Below the pieces are notes generated by a model that did not search any database, was not told where the DNA came from, and saw only the letters and a list, made by a program, of their open reading frames with translations. Both the position numbers and the translations under genes were made by a program. A DNA stretch of 64,000 nt from Lytechinus pictus (taxonomy: Eukaryota > Echinodermata > Echinoidea > Temnopleuroida > Toxopneustidae): positions 1,929,501 through 1,993,500 of the forward strand of contig NC_087252.1 of NCBI RefSeq assembly GCF_037042905.1. The letters run 5' to 3'. This document shows positions 14,501 to 26,453 of this stretch, piece after piece. The stretch's first letter is position 1; the number at the start of each line of letters is the position of its first letter.

Positions 14501-14857
14501 AGTAAGTAATAGATGAATTGTGGATTTTTTAGACTACGGCAGCAATTTTGGGCGCCATCTTTTTCCTGGTACCCTGGAGTGCTAATATTCACTCTAATTT
14601 GTATAAATAAATTCTTTTACCCATTGGACCATGGAATATGAATCCAAATAGGATTCTAGGGTGGATAATGAGTGAGATATATCCATTTTTAGTGAATGGC
14701 GGCCATCTTGGACGCCATCTTGAAAATAACCACTTTCCCGGATGCGGATTTTGGTAGATTTTTAGTATGTTATTCCTGAGGTCAAATAGTACAAAATACC
14801 GTTGAAAAATCATTTGTTGCAATTTGTTCCGGGTCAAACCATATATTGACCCGTCTA
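11535..14857. mobile_element. Large foldback element with internal tandem repeats
   Basis: The ends TAGACGGGTCAATATA (11535) and TATATTGACCCGTCTA (ending 14857) are inverted. The outer about 200 bases, including AATCCGCATCCGGGAAAGTGG and the CAAGATGGC-type stretch, are near-perfect complements. Inside the left arm a diverged unit recurs about every 180 bases (ACAAGGACAGTCAGTGGTCT, AAGATGGCTTCCAAAAATGG, TTTTGGTGTCTA). After about 13,560 the same unit runs in the opposite orientation. The layout, long TIRs whose arms are built of tandem repeats, resembles the foldback transposons (TU elements) described in sea urchins. No transposase frame is visible, so it is non-autonomous. Confidence 0.8.
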
Positions 14858-15471
14858 AAGGCAGTTTTGTCTTTGACTCTGGACAAACATCATGCAGTTT
14901 ATCGTTAGCTTCGAAATTTTAGGCCAAAACTGTTGTTCCAGGTTACTAATTTTCGAGAAAGGCCTCAAAGCTGTTCTCTGTCATTTTACGGGCATTTCAA
15001 TTAATTTGCTGTATTCTTAAAGATTCCCCCTTTTCGTAAACCGGTATCGGAAACCAGAGTAGGTTGAAATTATATTGGCTGACAGACAGAGTGCGCAACA
15101 TATTTCTGTCTGGCTAACAAGGAGGTGTCTGCCATCTTACTACTTGGTCCACTGAATTGGAGAGTACCTCCTTAAAAAAAAAATCAAAATTAAATAACTA
15201 CAAAGAAAAAAATTGTCTAAACGACAGTCAATCATTTTCCCTTTGAAATATGTACATCATACAGAGCAAGAATCATATGTTGTGTTATTATATAACATTT
15301 TCATTAGGTTAAATTTTCTCTGTAAATGAACGCCTGATACAAACAACAACAACATCAACGTCCATACGTAACGGAGCAAAAGCTCCCTATTGTAGTTTAT
15401 TATGCATACACACCGGTGTGTAATTAGTATAAAGATAAAACCTGAAATGCGAATAGAAGACATTATGCCTT
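14858..15471. other. Non-coding stretch, no gene seen
   Basis: Single-copy-looking AT-rich sequence between two inverted-repeat elements. No exon or RNA gene recognised. Confidence 0.4.
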
Positions 15472-17357
15472 AAGCCCCTTTCACAATTGACGTACGACCA
15501 TTTGCGACCTTTTGGGTCGTGCAACAGGCTGCAACAGGCATCAGTTGCTAGTCATCTCATACGATCACACAAAAGCTTTAACAAATGCAGCAGCCGTCGT
15601 ACAACAAAAACAACCAGTAAACCCCGTTGCACGAGTAAGTCGCACATGCTCTCATTGTGCTCGTGCGATCACATGCGAGTGTTGCACGAGGGATTGCGAG
15701 TGGAACGGTCGCGCAAACATGCGAATGCAACGTTAGTGCAATGTTGTAAGCCGTTGTGATCGGTCTTGCAACAGTCTTATGGCCTATATATTATCGCACC
15801 CAGTCGCAAGACTGGTCTCTGTACATGAAGGTCGCTAGCACATGTGCAAGTGTTGTACGACCTCCAGTCGACTAAATGCGACTACTAAAGCCCCTTTCAC
15901 AATTGACGTACGACCATTTGCGACCTTTTGGTCGTGCGACAGGCTGCAACAGGCATCAATCGCTAGTCATCTCATAAGATCGCACAGAGGCTTTCACAGT
16001 TGCAACAGCCGTCGTACAACAAAAACAACCAGTAAACCCCGTTGCACGAGTAAGTCGCATATGCTCTTATTGTGCTCGTGCGATCACATGCGAGTGTTGC
16101 ACGAGGGATTGCGAGTGGAACGGTCGCATACATGCGAATGAAACGGTAGTGCAATGTTGTAAGCCGTTGCGATCGGTCTTGCAACAGTCTTATGGCCCAT
16201 ATTATTATCGCAACCAGTCGCAAGACAGGTCTCTGTACATGTACGTCGCTTGCACATGTGCAAGTGTTGCACGACCTCCAGTCAAGTTAATGCGACTACT
16301 TAGTTGTGCCACCTCTCGCACCAAGTCGTACAACGTTGAACAACACTCGCACGATGATCGCCCGACCGATGGTACGACCCCGGGTACGGCCTGATGCGAG
16401 TGAATCGATCGTATTTGATCGCGTTCGGATTTTGAACATGTTCAAAGTTCAGATGTGACCAGTCACGACCACCTCGAGTTCGTGCGACCGTCTACAACGA
16501 CTGCGAGTGCTCGCAAGACACCAAGAGATCGATCGTGCAACAACAAGAAAAAACTGTTGCAGGCAGTCGTAAACTGGTCGGACGTCAATTGTGAAAGGGG
16601 CTGAACGGTCGTATACATGCGAATGCAACGGTAGTGGAATGTAGTAAGCCGTAATTTCGATCGGTCTTGCAACAGTCTCATATTATCGCACCCAGTCGCA
16701 AGACTGGTCTCTGTAGGTCTCCAGCACATGTGCAAGTGTTGTACGACCTCAAGTCGACTAAATGCGACTATACTTAGTTGTGCCACCTCTCGCACCAAGT
16801 CGTACAACGTTGAACAACACTCACACGATGATCGCCCGACCGATGGTACGACCTGTTGCGAGTGAATCAATCGTATTTGATCGCGTTTGGATTTTGAACA
16901 TGTTCAAAGTTCAGATGCGACCAGTCACGATCACCTCCGACCACCTCGAGTTTGTGCGATCGTCTACAACGACTGCGAGTGCTCGCAAGACACCAAGGGA
17001 TCGATCGTGCAACAACAAGAAAAAACTGTTGCAGGTGGTCGTAAACAGGTCGTACGTCAATTGTGAAAGGGGCTTTAGTTGTGCCGACTCTCGCATCAAG
17101 GCATACAACGTTGAACAATCACACGATGATCTCCAGACCGATGGTACGATCTGATGCGAGTGAGTCTATCGTATTTGATCGCGTTTGGATTTTGAACATC
17201 TTCAAAGATCAGATGCGACCAGTCACGACCACCTCGAGTTTGCATGGTTTGTGCGATCGTCTACAACGACTGCGAGTGCTCGCAAGATACCAAGAGATCG
17301 ATCGTGCAACAACAGGCGGTCGTAAACAGGTCGTACGTCAATTGTGAAAGGGGCTTT
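15472..17357. mobile_element. Modular TIR element cluster (nested or concatenated copies)
   Basis: The end motif CCCCTTTCACAATTGACGTA occurs at 15475 and again near 15891. Its inverted form ending TGTGAAAGGGGCT occurs at 16602, 17075 and 17357. Between them, modules recur: GCAATGTTGTAAGCCGTTG, GATCGGTCTTGCAACAGTC, and GTTCAGATGCGACCAGTCAC. The base composition (CGA/TCG-rich) differs sharply from the flanks. Open frames here repeat in several frames and are repeat artefacts. Best explained as several copies of one non-autonomous DNA transposon inserted into or recombined with each other. Confidence 0.75.
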
Positions 17358-17528
17358 ACACAACATCATAATATGCAGGTTACCAAATTTACCAGATGAC
17401 TCTTTCCACATACAATCTAATACAAGGATACCATGCATATACGAAACCATTTTATAGCACTCATGTTTGGTTACACCTATCCGAGCATTATAAAATCTTC
17501 AGATATTGGGACTTTACAACATTATCTA

Positions 17529-20500
17529 CAGTGCGTATCAAAAAAAGTTTACACTTTGAAAAAGCCCTGGGAATTAAAAATATACAACATGTGGGTATTT
17601 TTTTTTACATATAATCTTGGGTTTGGGTCTTATCTATCCAATGAACGTAAAAGTTTTGACAGAATGTTACACTTGTGTGAGCACTGTCCATTTTTGTAAA
17701 GCTCGCAGAAATCTGTTTGCGCAGAAATGCTCGTTTTCACGCTGTGTCAAGGGGAAAGGACGAAATCAAACTTACCCTGCGAAACATTTTTCATACATTT
17801 CCCTTGCACTTTTAGTCAATTGAAATAAAACGGATACATTCAAGCATTTTGTAACGATTTTGCCACCCAAATTCAAATTTCAACACTGAGTAAGCACAAC
17901 CTTTACACTTTTTGTGCCAGCTGGATCTGAGCACATAACTGAATCTGAAAAAAATGTTTAGGCCTATATCGGACATCTCCAGCATTTTAATTAACATTTA
18001 TATAGCGCTTAATACAACAGTTTCTAAGCGCATTGGAAAGAAGAAAAAAAAAGTGAGAACAGGATATGGAACTAAGAGGACTGCTTAATGAGGTAAGATT
18101 TGAGGAGTGTTTTGAAAGATTCGACAGTGGATGCATTACGGATGGAGATGGGGAGATTGTTCCAGAGTTTAGGGGCAAGAGCAGAAAAAGCACGATCGCC
18201 ATAACGGGTAAAAGTGCGGGTCCTAGAGATAGTCGAAGGTGAGCAGTAGAAGAAGATCGGAGACGTTGAGTTGCAGAGGATAAGGGACAGAGAGAGATAA
18301 GATTTTGAAGGTAGGATGGGGCGAGACCATGGATGATTTTATAGACAAGGAGAAGGAGCTTGAAAATAATTCTATTATGAACCTGAAGCCAATGGAGGGA
18401 GTAGAGAATAGGGGTGATATGTTCAAATTTCTTTGTGAGGGTTACCAATCTAGCTGCGGTATTTTGAATTCTTTGAAGGGGGGCTATACTAGATTGAGGT
18501 AAACCAGCAAGTAAAGCATTACAATAATCTAAATGGGATGATACAAAGGCATGTACTATACGTTCAGTAGATGATTTATCAAGATACTTTCTTAACTTCC
18601 CTATCTTACAAATACCCCATGATGCACAACGACAAACATTTCTGATATGCTGGTTAAGGGTCGAGTTGTTATCAACAATAACTCCAAGGTCCCTTACAGT
18701 ATCTGAACCACTGATATTTCCAGCGAGAAAATCTAAACAAGGTAAATGACCTGAGCTCCTAAACCTAGAGAAAACATGCAACATCTCAGTTTTTAGTTCA
18801 TTGAGCTGAACCTTGTTGTCGGATGACCAACGCTTGATATCAGCAATGCAGGCAGACAGTCTTTGAACAGCAACTCCTCGATCAGCTGGCTTCATGGTGA
18901 GATATATCTGAGTATCATCAGCATAGGTAGTAAACTGGATACCCATATGAGAGTTGATAATCCTTCCTAAAGGACCAGTATACAGGATATACAAGAGAGG
19001 TCCGATAACGGAGCCTTGCGGGACACCATAGGGCAGAGAAAAGGGTTTAGAAAATGAACCATTCACGACAACCTTATGGCTTCGTCCGGCAAGTTAGGAT
19101 TCCAACCAAAGAAGAACAGTTCCGCTGAAGCCGTAATCATGTTCCAAACGTTGAAGAAGAACACCATGGTCCAGCGTGTCAAACGCAGCTGAGTAATCCA
19201 AAAGGATGAGAACAGCCTCTTGTCCTTTATCCACAGCAAGCAGAAGATAATTATGAACCTTTATCAGGGCCGTTTCAGTAGAATGAAAATGGCGATAAGC
19301 TGACTGATTTGGTGGAAACAGCCCCTTTTCTAAGAAATGGCAAATTAGCAATAGGTCTGTAGTTCTTGAAATCATTAGTTTCCAGGCTGGGTCTTTTCAA
19401 AAGTGGCAAAACACAGGCTGTTTTATAAGACTCAGGAACAACACCAGATGATAAGGAAAGGTTCATGATGAGAGTTATAACAGGCAGGAGTTCGTCGAGG
19501 CATGCCTTCACTAGCCAAGTTGGGAGGGGATCCAAGCTACAAGATTTCGAAGGAAGTGACTTGATGACACGCTTAACCTGCATTTCAGAAACAAGGTCAA
19601 ATTCTGAGAGGTTGGAGTCATGTGAAATCCCAGTCTGAGAAGGCAGTAATAGATCATCAGAAAAAGGGACGTTGAATGAAGAATTGATAGACGCGACCAT
19701 ATTCTCGAAGAACTCCCCAAATCTGTTGGCAAGGTCCTCATCAGAGTCATGATAAGGAAATGTGGTGGACTGCAGAGGTGAAGAAAATTTCTTCACGATC
19801 TGGAACAGCTGCTTTGAATCTGATCCTGCGATCTCACCTTTGAAGTAGCTTGACTTAGCCTCAAAGAGTTTACTGTAGTAAGAGTCACATTCCTGCTTGT
19901 ACAGCTGTTTATGAATACAAAGTCCAGATTTCAGCATCAGTCGCTCAGCACGACGTCTGCACCTCTTCGCTTCCTTGATTTCTTCACTATGCCATGGAGC
20001 TTTGGGCTTGATTGTGCTGATCTTACTTTCAACAGGAGCATGCTTATTGAGGAGATCCAACAATTTCATATTATACATGTTTACAGATGCTGTAGGACAA
20101 GACGATAACAAAGACATGACTAATGAATTCAAAATGTCTTGTCTGAAGGAGCAGATATCAACACTCTGTAACTTCCTGTACGTGATCCGCTTCCTCGGAT
20201 TCCCAGAACTTTCAGTCTTAATTCTTGCAATGACAGCAGAATGATCAGAAGGCAGGTTGGACAGAAGATGGATACCAGAGACTATGTCATCAACTCTCCT
20301 TGAAATGATTAAGTCTATGTATGTCCAGCACGGTGAGTTGGCTCCTGAACATGCTGCTGAAATCCAAGTGAGTCCAGAGAACCGAGGAAGGTCCTTACGT
20401 AGCTTGCACTAGTGTTATCAACATGAATGTTGAAGTCCCCAACTATTAGGGGACAATTATCATCGATAGCTGCAGACTCCAAGAGAGTGAAGAATTCAGA

Positions 20501-21341
20501 TGTGAACATTCCGCAAGTCAGTTTGTTCGAAGAAGAAGGTGGCGGTCGATAAACTGCATACAGATGCAGAACTGACGACGGTGAGAAACGGATGCTAAGG
20601 TCCAGGAGCTCGAAAGATGAAAACTTGTGTATTTCCTTAACGGATGTGGTGGCAGATGATCGATGGATGACACATATGCCTCCTCCTCTAGCGGTCTTTC
20701 GAGGACAATGTAGGATTTCATAATTGGGAAGCGTTGACTTTAAGTCAGCTATAACAATGTCATCCCTGCAATCTCCTGTGAGCCATGACTCTGTAACAAC
20801 TAGTACGTACGTCAAAGTTGTTATCATTTAAAGTGGATTTACATTTCATTTTTAATTGATACTTGTTTCTCCACTTTTTTCCCGAGCTTGACAATGATTA
20901 ACAGAATGAAAATCAAGCATAAGCCATTTCATGTAAATCACAGCTCAGTGTAAAGCAAATGTCGTCACGATGGCCTCGGTTTGTGGGGGTGTGGGATGGG
21001 GCGCAATGTACTCTTCGGAAGTGTTTTGGGCAAGGAAACAAATAAAAAAAGGTAAAAGATATCTTCAAATCAATTTTACTAGCTAAATTCCAATTGTTCT
21101 TCATGATTAAGGTCTACTTTTTTCGCATAACTATTTCAAAGTTCTGCGCAAATAATTTTTCACTAACTTTTCAAAAACTAAGTGGTGCTCACTCAAGCAG
21201 AAATATTTTTCGACAGTTATTTCGTCATTTGCTTAAATGGATCTATACCAATGTAAAAATGTGGAAAAATCTTTAGGATATTACAAATGTATAATTTTAC
21301 AGGATTTTTTCTAAGTGTAAACTTGTTTTTGATACGCACTG
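17529..21341. mobile_element. Mariner-like non-autonomous element, split by a LINE
   Basis: Starts CAGTGCGTATC and ends GATACGCACTG, with TA on each outer side (17527-17528 and 21342-21343). This is the end structure and target duplication typical of Tc1/mariner elements. An uninterrupted relative of 989 bases lies at 34979-35967. Here the homologous sequence stops at about 17988 and resumes at about 20819, with a LINE between. No transposase frame remains in either copy. The right end abuts exon 15 of gene 1. Confidence 0.85.
17989..20818 (-). mobile_element. CR1/L2-like non-LTR retrotransposon, 5'-truncated and frame-damaged
   Basis: On the minus strand, 20827-20315 encodes the C-terminal part of an APE-type endonuclease (VVTESWLTGD, GGGICVIHR, GDFNIHVDN). 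Frames at 20132-19275, 19375-19094 and 19066-17987 together encode reverse transcriptase: KNYRPIANLPFL, SAYRHFHSTETAL, LLDYSAAFDTLDH, GVPQGSVIGPLLY, and the catalytic YADDTQIYL. The conserved tail LDYCNALLAGLP follows. Near 18,215 the frame shifts, because RYGDRAFSALAPKLWNNLP continues in a different frame. The endonuclease N-terminus is missing. The 3' end reads GCGCTATATAAATGTTAATT. It is inserted inside the mariner-like element and is not a host gene. Confidence 0.9.
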
Positions 21342-21506
21342 TATTATCTACACATTGACTAATTGTACAAATTAAACCATAAATACCATCGCTCTTTGAC
21401 CTATCCGTCTTATGAGGTTGCATTAATTCTTCGGATTTTGAAGAGTCTTGAATGCCATCAGGAGGTGAAGGTCGCGAAGGTTCTGTGTTATTCCTTGTTT
21501 CAAGAC
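21217..21506 (-). CDS. Gene 1 exon 15: alternative C-terminal tail, running into a transposon
   Basis: Acceptor TTTGCTTGCAG at 21507-21517 is followed by GTCTTGAAAC. The same acceptor and first residues (G-LE-R) start the homologous exon of gene 2 at 53248. The tail is Ser/Pro/Lys-rich (EPSRPSPPDGIQDSSKSEE) and without a fold. It has no stop of its own before 21342. Instead the frame continues into the mariner-like element and stops at 21217, so the last about 42 residues would be transposon-derived. Joining exon 14 of gene 1 at its conserved donor puts this exon out of frame by one base, so in-frame use is doubtful. Confidence 0.45.
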
Positions 21507-21727
21507 CTGCAAGCAAATTTAAGTAAGAAAAAACTGTTAACTCATAATTATCTATCTCGTAAATTAATTATGACCATATAACTTTATTTAAGTTTCCATT
21601 AAAATCGTGTGGCAGTTTCCGGATTGTGTTTGGTGCATGTCATCATACTACCATGCTACAGTTGCATTCTGAACGAGACTCTCTCCAAACTGACTGACGG
21701 TGTGTCATTGCTGAGGACATATCACGT

Positions 21728-22890
21728 TTAATAGAGGGGTTGTGGCTCAGTGGATAAGTGTCCGGACTGTGAACTACAATGTTCGGGGTTCGAATCCCAT
21801 GCACAGTCACTCGCAACCTTTGGCAAGGCGTTCCCCAGCTAGGTGTAGTAAATTGTTAACTGGTAGGAAGGAATTCGTTGAATGCTCGAGCACCTAATCA
21901 GGTTAGCCATGTTAGCACGTGCAATATAGTAGGGGAAGGCGGGGGTAAGTTGAGCATAGGGGCAAGTTGAGCCACCACCCCCAGGCCAATAATGTGAGTC
22001 AGACCTTGTGGTGGTGTCATGTATCGATGACCCATTACATAACCCTTTACCCCACCACATTGTTTTCGACTTGGAAACAAAAAGTACTTTTTAGAGGGAA
22101 AAATACAAATTTCAGCCAAAAAAGTAAAAAAGGGTGCAAAATAGATCAGTGCTTTTTACCCACATACGTCTTTAAATATGATAAAGAAATAAGAACAATA
22201 TTGTTAGTCCAGGTATTGATCTTCATTCTTGGCATTGTCTTTTACGTGATGGATGCATAAGAAATGTGTGGATGTGAAAATATCGCATTATTTAAAGTTC
22301 GGACTGGGGTACTTTGAGCCAGCCAACATGGGGCAAGTTGAGCCATGGTAATTCGTATGGTAATAATATGGTATAATAAAAAAAGAAACAAACCTTGAAA
22401 AGCTAATGATATGCAGGCAGAAAGGTGCAAATTCACATGACAGTTCTTTTACTTTTAGAGGATGTTAGTATTTATAGAGAATAGGCAAGTGAAAAGACTT
22501 GAAATAAAAAATTGACATGCTGGTTCTTCCCGCATACATTTTGTACATAGTTTTTGTGGCTCAACTTACCTTACAAGGTGGTACAACCCACCCCACAGAT
22601 GGGGCAAGTTGAGCCATTTGACATCGGTTTTTTCAAAGGTCACAATGAATTTCCGAGTGTGGGGGTAGAAAGTTATTTATAGCTGACAAATATTTCGCAA
22701 GAATCAAATTTATAGGCAAGGTACTTATTTCTACAATATTATTAGTCATATCAATTCTAACATGCAAAATGCAAAAAGTGTCACAACTTACCCCGCCTTC
22801 CCCTATGTAGCGCTTTATAGAAACATTGTATCAAGCGCTGTATAAATGCTGCATATAATCATTATTGTTGTCATTATCATCATTATTATT
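21728..22890 (+). repeat. tRNA-derived SINE interrupted by a MITE
   Basis: The head (TGGCTCAGTGGATAAGTG, then GGTTCGAATCCCATGC) holds recognisable Pol III A- and B-box sequence. The body contains GGCAAGGCGTTCCCCAGCT and GAGCACCTAATCAGG. The retroelement-like end GCGCTGTATAAATGC plus an (ATT/ATC)n tail lies at 22830-22890. A MITE occupies 21930-22806. Confidence 0.65.
21930..22806. mobile_element. MITE with TAGGGGAAGGCGGGG ends
   Basis: Inverted ends TAGGGGAAGGCGGGGGTAAG and its complement (CTTACCCCGCCTTCCCCTA). GGCAAGTTGAGCCA-type repeats recur inside in both arms. It splits the SINE and has no coding capacity. Confidence 0.75.
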
Positions 22891-23154
22891 TTTTTTTCTA
22901 CCCGGAGGTAGATTTTACTTATGCAACACTATCTTAAGTCTTGTAAAGCAAATATAGAAAATACAGAGGTATAAAGTAATGGTAACACATCTAGATTCAA
23001 ATTCAGAACAGTGGTAAAAACAATCTAATTGAAGCATACAGTTGCGCTCAAAAGGCAGGGCCCTGGGAACGATTTGTTCAGTGGGGGCGCTAAGATCTCT
23101 CCTCAAAGGTGGGGGGGGGGGCGGACACAATTGAGTTTTCCATTGTTCTTTTAT

Positions 23155-23193
23155 ATACACACACACACACATACACTCACCCTCACACACCCT

Positions 23194-23231
<38 letters not shown>

Positions 23232-23232
23232 A
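23155..23232. repeat. (CA)n/(TA)n microsatellite
   Basis: CA-rich run changing into TA repeats. Frames through it are artefacts. Confidence 0.95.
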
Positions 23233-23279
23233 ATATATGACAGTCACTTCTTAGCTTTATTCTTATAAAAGAACATAGA

Positions 23280-24245
23280 TATATAATTAGATAATTCGAG
23301 CGCGAAGCGCGAGCTATTTTTTTTTCTCGAAATTTCATGTATTTTGTCCTGAAAATTGAACATTTTGAGCAATTTTTGTGGTCCTGAACAAGACGCGTAT
23401 ACGTGTAACAAATGATAAATGCGAGCGCGAGCAGATATTTTTTATATACGCTCTGGCCTGATCGAAAGGGACGTGTTATAAGGACTGTTTACAGTTACCC
23501 ATGAAGACGATACATATATCAAGAATCAAATAATGCGAGCGCGAGCAAAAAAAATGACATTCCGACCTAAATATTGGACATTCTAAGTACTTTTTAAAAT
23601 CATAAACAGGATAAGTATACAACTATACAATTGATGCGAGCGCGAAGCGCGAGCGAAAACAAAATTGAGATTTCAGACAAAAAAACAAGACATTCTAAGC
23701 ACTTTTCTAATCATGAAGAGAATAGGTATATAACTATACAATTGATGCAAGCGCGAAGCGCGAGCGGAAATAAAATGAGATATCAGACCTAAAAACGGGA
23801 CATCTTAAGCACTTTTCTAATCACGAACAGGATATGTACATGTAAGTATAAAACTATACAATTGATGCGAGTGCAAAGCGCGAGCGGAAACAAAATTGAG
23901 ATTTCAGACAAAAAAACAAGACATTCTAAGCACTTTTCAAATCATGAAGAGAATAGGTATATAACTATACAATTGATGCAAGCGCGAAGCGCGAGCGGAA
24001 ATAAAAATGAGATATCAGACCTAAAAACGGGACATCTTAAGCACTTTTCTAATCATGAACAGGATACGTACATGTAAGTATAAAACTATACAATTGATGC
24101 GAGCGCAAAGCGCGAGCGGAAACAAAATTTGAGATTTCAAACCTAAAAACATAACATTCTATTCATATTTTGTAAATCAAGAAAATGATGGGTAATTGGA
24201 TATCTTCCTATATTAATAATACGAGAGCGAAGCGCGAGCAGAAAT
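23280..24245. repeat. Satellite-like array with a palindromic GCGAGCGCGAAGCGCGAGC core
   Basis: The near-palindromic core, or close variants, recurs about every 110-125 bases (for example near 23300, 23636, 23748, 23868, 23980, 24099, 24229). Between cores is AT-rich filler such as AATTGAGATTTCAGAC and GACATTCTAAGCAC. Two alternating filler versions give a higher-order unit of about 230 bases between 23636 and 24130. A related, more diverged array is at 29118-29590. Confidence 0.85.
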
Positions 24246-24249
24246 TGTT

Positions 24250-25670
24250 TGATATTCTGATCTGAAACTATAATCTAAGTACGTTTAAAGGAGTAATTCA
24301 TACTGAGTTTAATATTGTTTGAACAGATAAAGAAAAAGCAGACAAACAAAAAAATAAAGATTTGATCAAAATCAGACAAGGAATATCAAAGTTATTGCAT
24401 TTTAAAGATTAGCATTATTCCGGTGTAACAGTGTTAGGCATGTCTTCATTAATATTCAATGAGCAAGCTGATGATGTCATATCCCCATTTGTTCTTTTGT
24501 ATTTTATTATATAAAATTAGGTTTATTCAATATAATCCCTCAAAGAAAAAAAAAAGGTGAATTGACAACTGATTTAGTCCATAAGATATTCTTTGCTGCA
24601 ACTCACTTCATTATAAGGGAGGCATATCATTCACACTGGTATGAAAAAAATGAAATAATTTTTTATTCCATGTAATAACATAAGAAAACGAAAAAGAATA
24701 GTGGGGATGTGACATCATCAACCCACCTATTAAATATTCCTGACGACATGCATATCACCCTTTTCAAAAAGTATTCCTAAATTTTAATTAAATAACTTAA
24801 CTATTTGTTATTTAAACACTATTTCAAGTACTGTGTCGGAAAATACCGAAGTGGGGGAGGGGGGGGGGGGGAGGTTTCTACAAAACGTCGTTAATTTTCA
24901 TTACAATTCTGTCATTTATCATACCTACCAGATTTCCAGGAGGTGCTGTCTATGAAAAAACTCGCAGCACCCTCGAATTTTGGGGGTGATTCACCGCCAG
25001 CACCCCAGGGCCATGGAGCAGGGTGAAAAAGACTCTGAAATTTTATTTCTATTGTCTGACTTGTAATTGTTAATACGAAACACGGGCGGTCGGGCACACT
25101 TGATTCGACATAAAACCTGGAAGTTTCAAATCCAACCACACCCATGTCCCTCCCTGCTATCGAGTAGTGTGTATGGTTATCACGTATCGCGCGCGACCAC
25201 GTCTGTATCGGAGCTTGATCGAGTTTATGTTATTGGAATGTTAAAGGCAGTAGTAAATGATTTGTAATTGTCGGATGTGATAATTATGTACATTATAACA
25301 AAACTTAAAATACAGGGGGAACCTATTTTGTGGGGGTGCTGCCCATGGAAAACAATACACGCAGCACCCCCACGAAAATTTATGGGGGTGCTTTAGCACC
25401 CAAGCACCCCCGCTTCCCAGGTCCATGTCAAAAGGTAGTGAACCCCACTACAAAATTCACTCCATGCGGAGAGTTGAATGTTGATAACAACGCTACATTG
25501 TTTGGCGAGCCGAAAGAAACAAACTAGATTGAATTTAATACTTTATCACCCGACTTCACAATAAAAAATGTCTAAAACTTGGCAGAACTTGAACACTTGA
25601 AATATGATCATTTTTCTGGTAGGGTTACTCTAACATTTGAGCACCACTGTCATGATTGTATTTAGCTCAC
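24250..25670. other. Intron 14 of gene 1 (part); repeats only
   Basis: Lies between exons 14 and 15 of gene 1. Two related segments (about 24935-25035 and 25312-25430) are rich in GCAGCACCC and GGGGGTGCT in inverted arrangement, typical of small MITEs. No exon recognised. Confidence 0.4.
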
Positions 25671-25941
25671 CTTGTCAAGACGGTACCTATCATGACTTCA
25701 AGTGAGAAATCAACGAAACCTTCTTTCAGAATTCGATCACTGAGGAGAATGCGTTTCTGCAGATTAAATGGTTGACTTCTAAGTGTGTAAACCCACTGGT
25801 CAAGGACTTGCTTCAGGTAAGATATTCCTTCGAAGAGTTCGACACGAACTTCTAGGATCCGAGATATCCTAGATGCAACATCCTTCCTAGTTGCCTCTTG
25901 CATATCCTCGAGAATGACCTTGTTTTCAGAGTCGAGATGTT
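25671..25941 (-). CDS. Gene 1 exon 14: eighth death-fold module, alternative 3' exon
   Basis: Acceptor (CATCACCCAG before 25941) and donor (AAG before GTGAGC) both match the homologous exon of gene 2 at 55103-55372. The encoded module has a helix pattern like the others: VASRISRILEV, YLKQVLDQWVYTLRSQ with the central Trp, then ILKEGFVDFSLEVM. It lies downstream of the exon holding the stop at 26454, so it can only be used if that exon is skipped (exon 12 joined to exon 14 keeps frame at the 5' side). At its 3' end it has 8 bases where gene 2 has 7 before the donor. Splicing to exon 15 would therefore give a stop two codons later. Confidence 0.65.
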
Positions 25942-26373
25942 CTGGGTGATGAACATTAAGAAGAATTTATCCAATTTATAATCTAGTGATAACATCACTT
26001 AGCCATATCGATGAGCAAAATAATTCCCATGTGCGTCATCTTTCCAAGTTGCTCTGATAAGCGAGGGAGCGCAAAGGGTAAACTAATTAAACACAGTGAA
26101 CTGTCAACTGCACTACAAAATCCGCAAGAAATAAATCGTGTTCAAAATCATTGGCCCGATCTGGCAAATTATACTTACTGCTACTAAAGTGACGTCGTGA
26201 AATGACACCACTAATTTTTATATCATCATCAAAACATTTATCGCAAAAAAGCGTGTTCCAAAATTAATAACACATTATAATCTGCCATTAAAAGTATTGT
26301 AAATCCTATATTAGGCGCTACACATGCTTACTTAAAAAAAACCCAACACACAGTCAATCTGTAAGCAAAACAT

Positions 26374-26379
26374 TTTATT
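26374..26379 (-). promoter_or_regulatory. Poly(A) signal of the short form of gene 1
   Basis: AATAAA on the minus strand about 75 bases after the stop at 26454. Gene 2 has AATAAA at the equivalent place (56185-56190), which supports real 3' ends here. Confidence 0.6.
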
Positions 26380-26453
26380 TAATTTTAAATTTCATCTTGA
26401 ATTATTTATTAGCTTATTGTTTCTTAACTGTAAATAAAATATTTTTTTCACGA

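Noticed and set aside
15487-17347. Overlapping Cys/Arg/Thr-rich open frames
   Set aside because: They recur in several frames with the repeated modules of a transposon and have no domain.
17987-20827. Host genes encoding endonuclease and reverse transcriptase
   Set aside because: Domain order, frame damage, 5' truncation and position inside a mariner-like element show a dead LINE.
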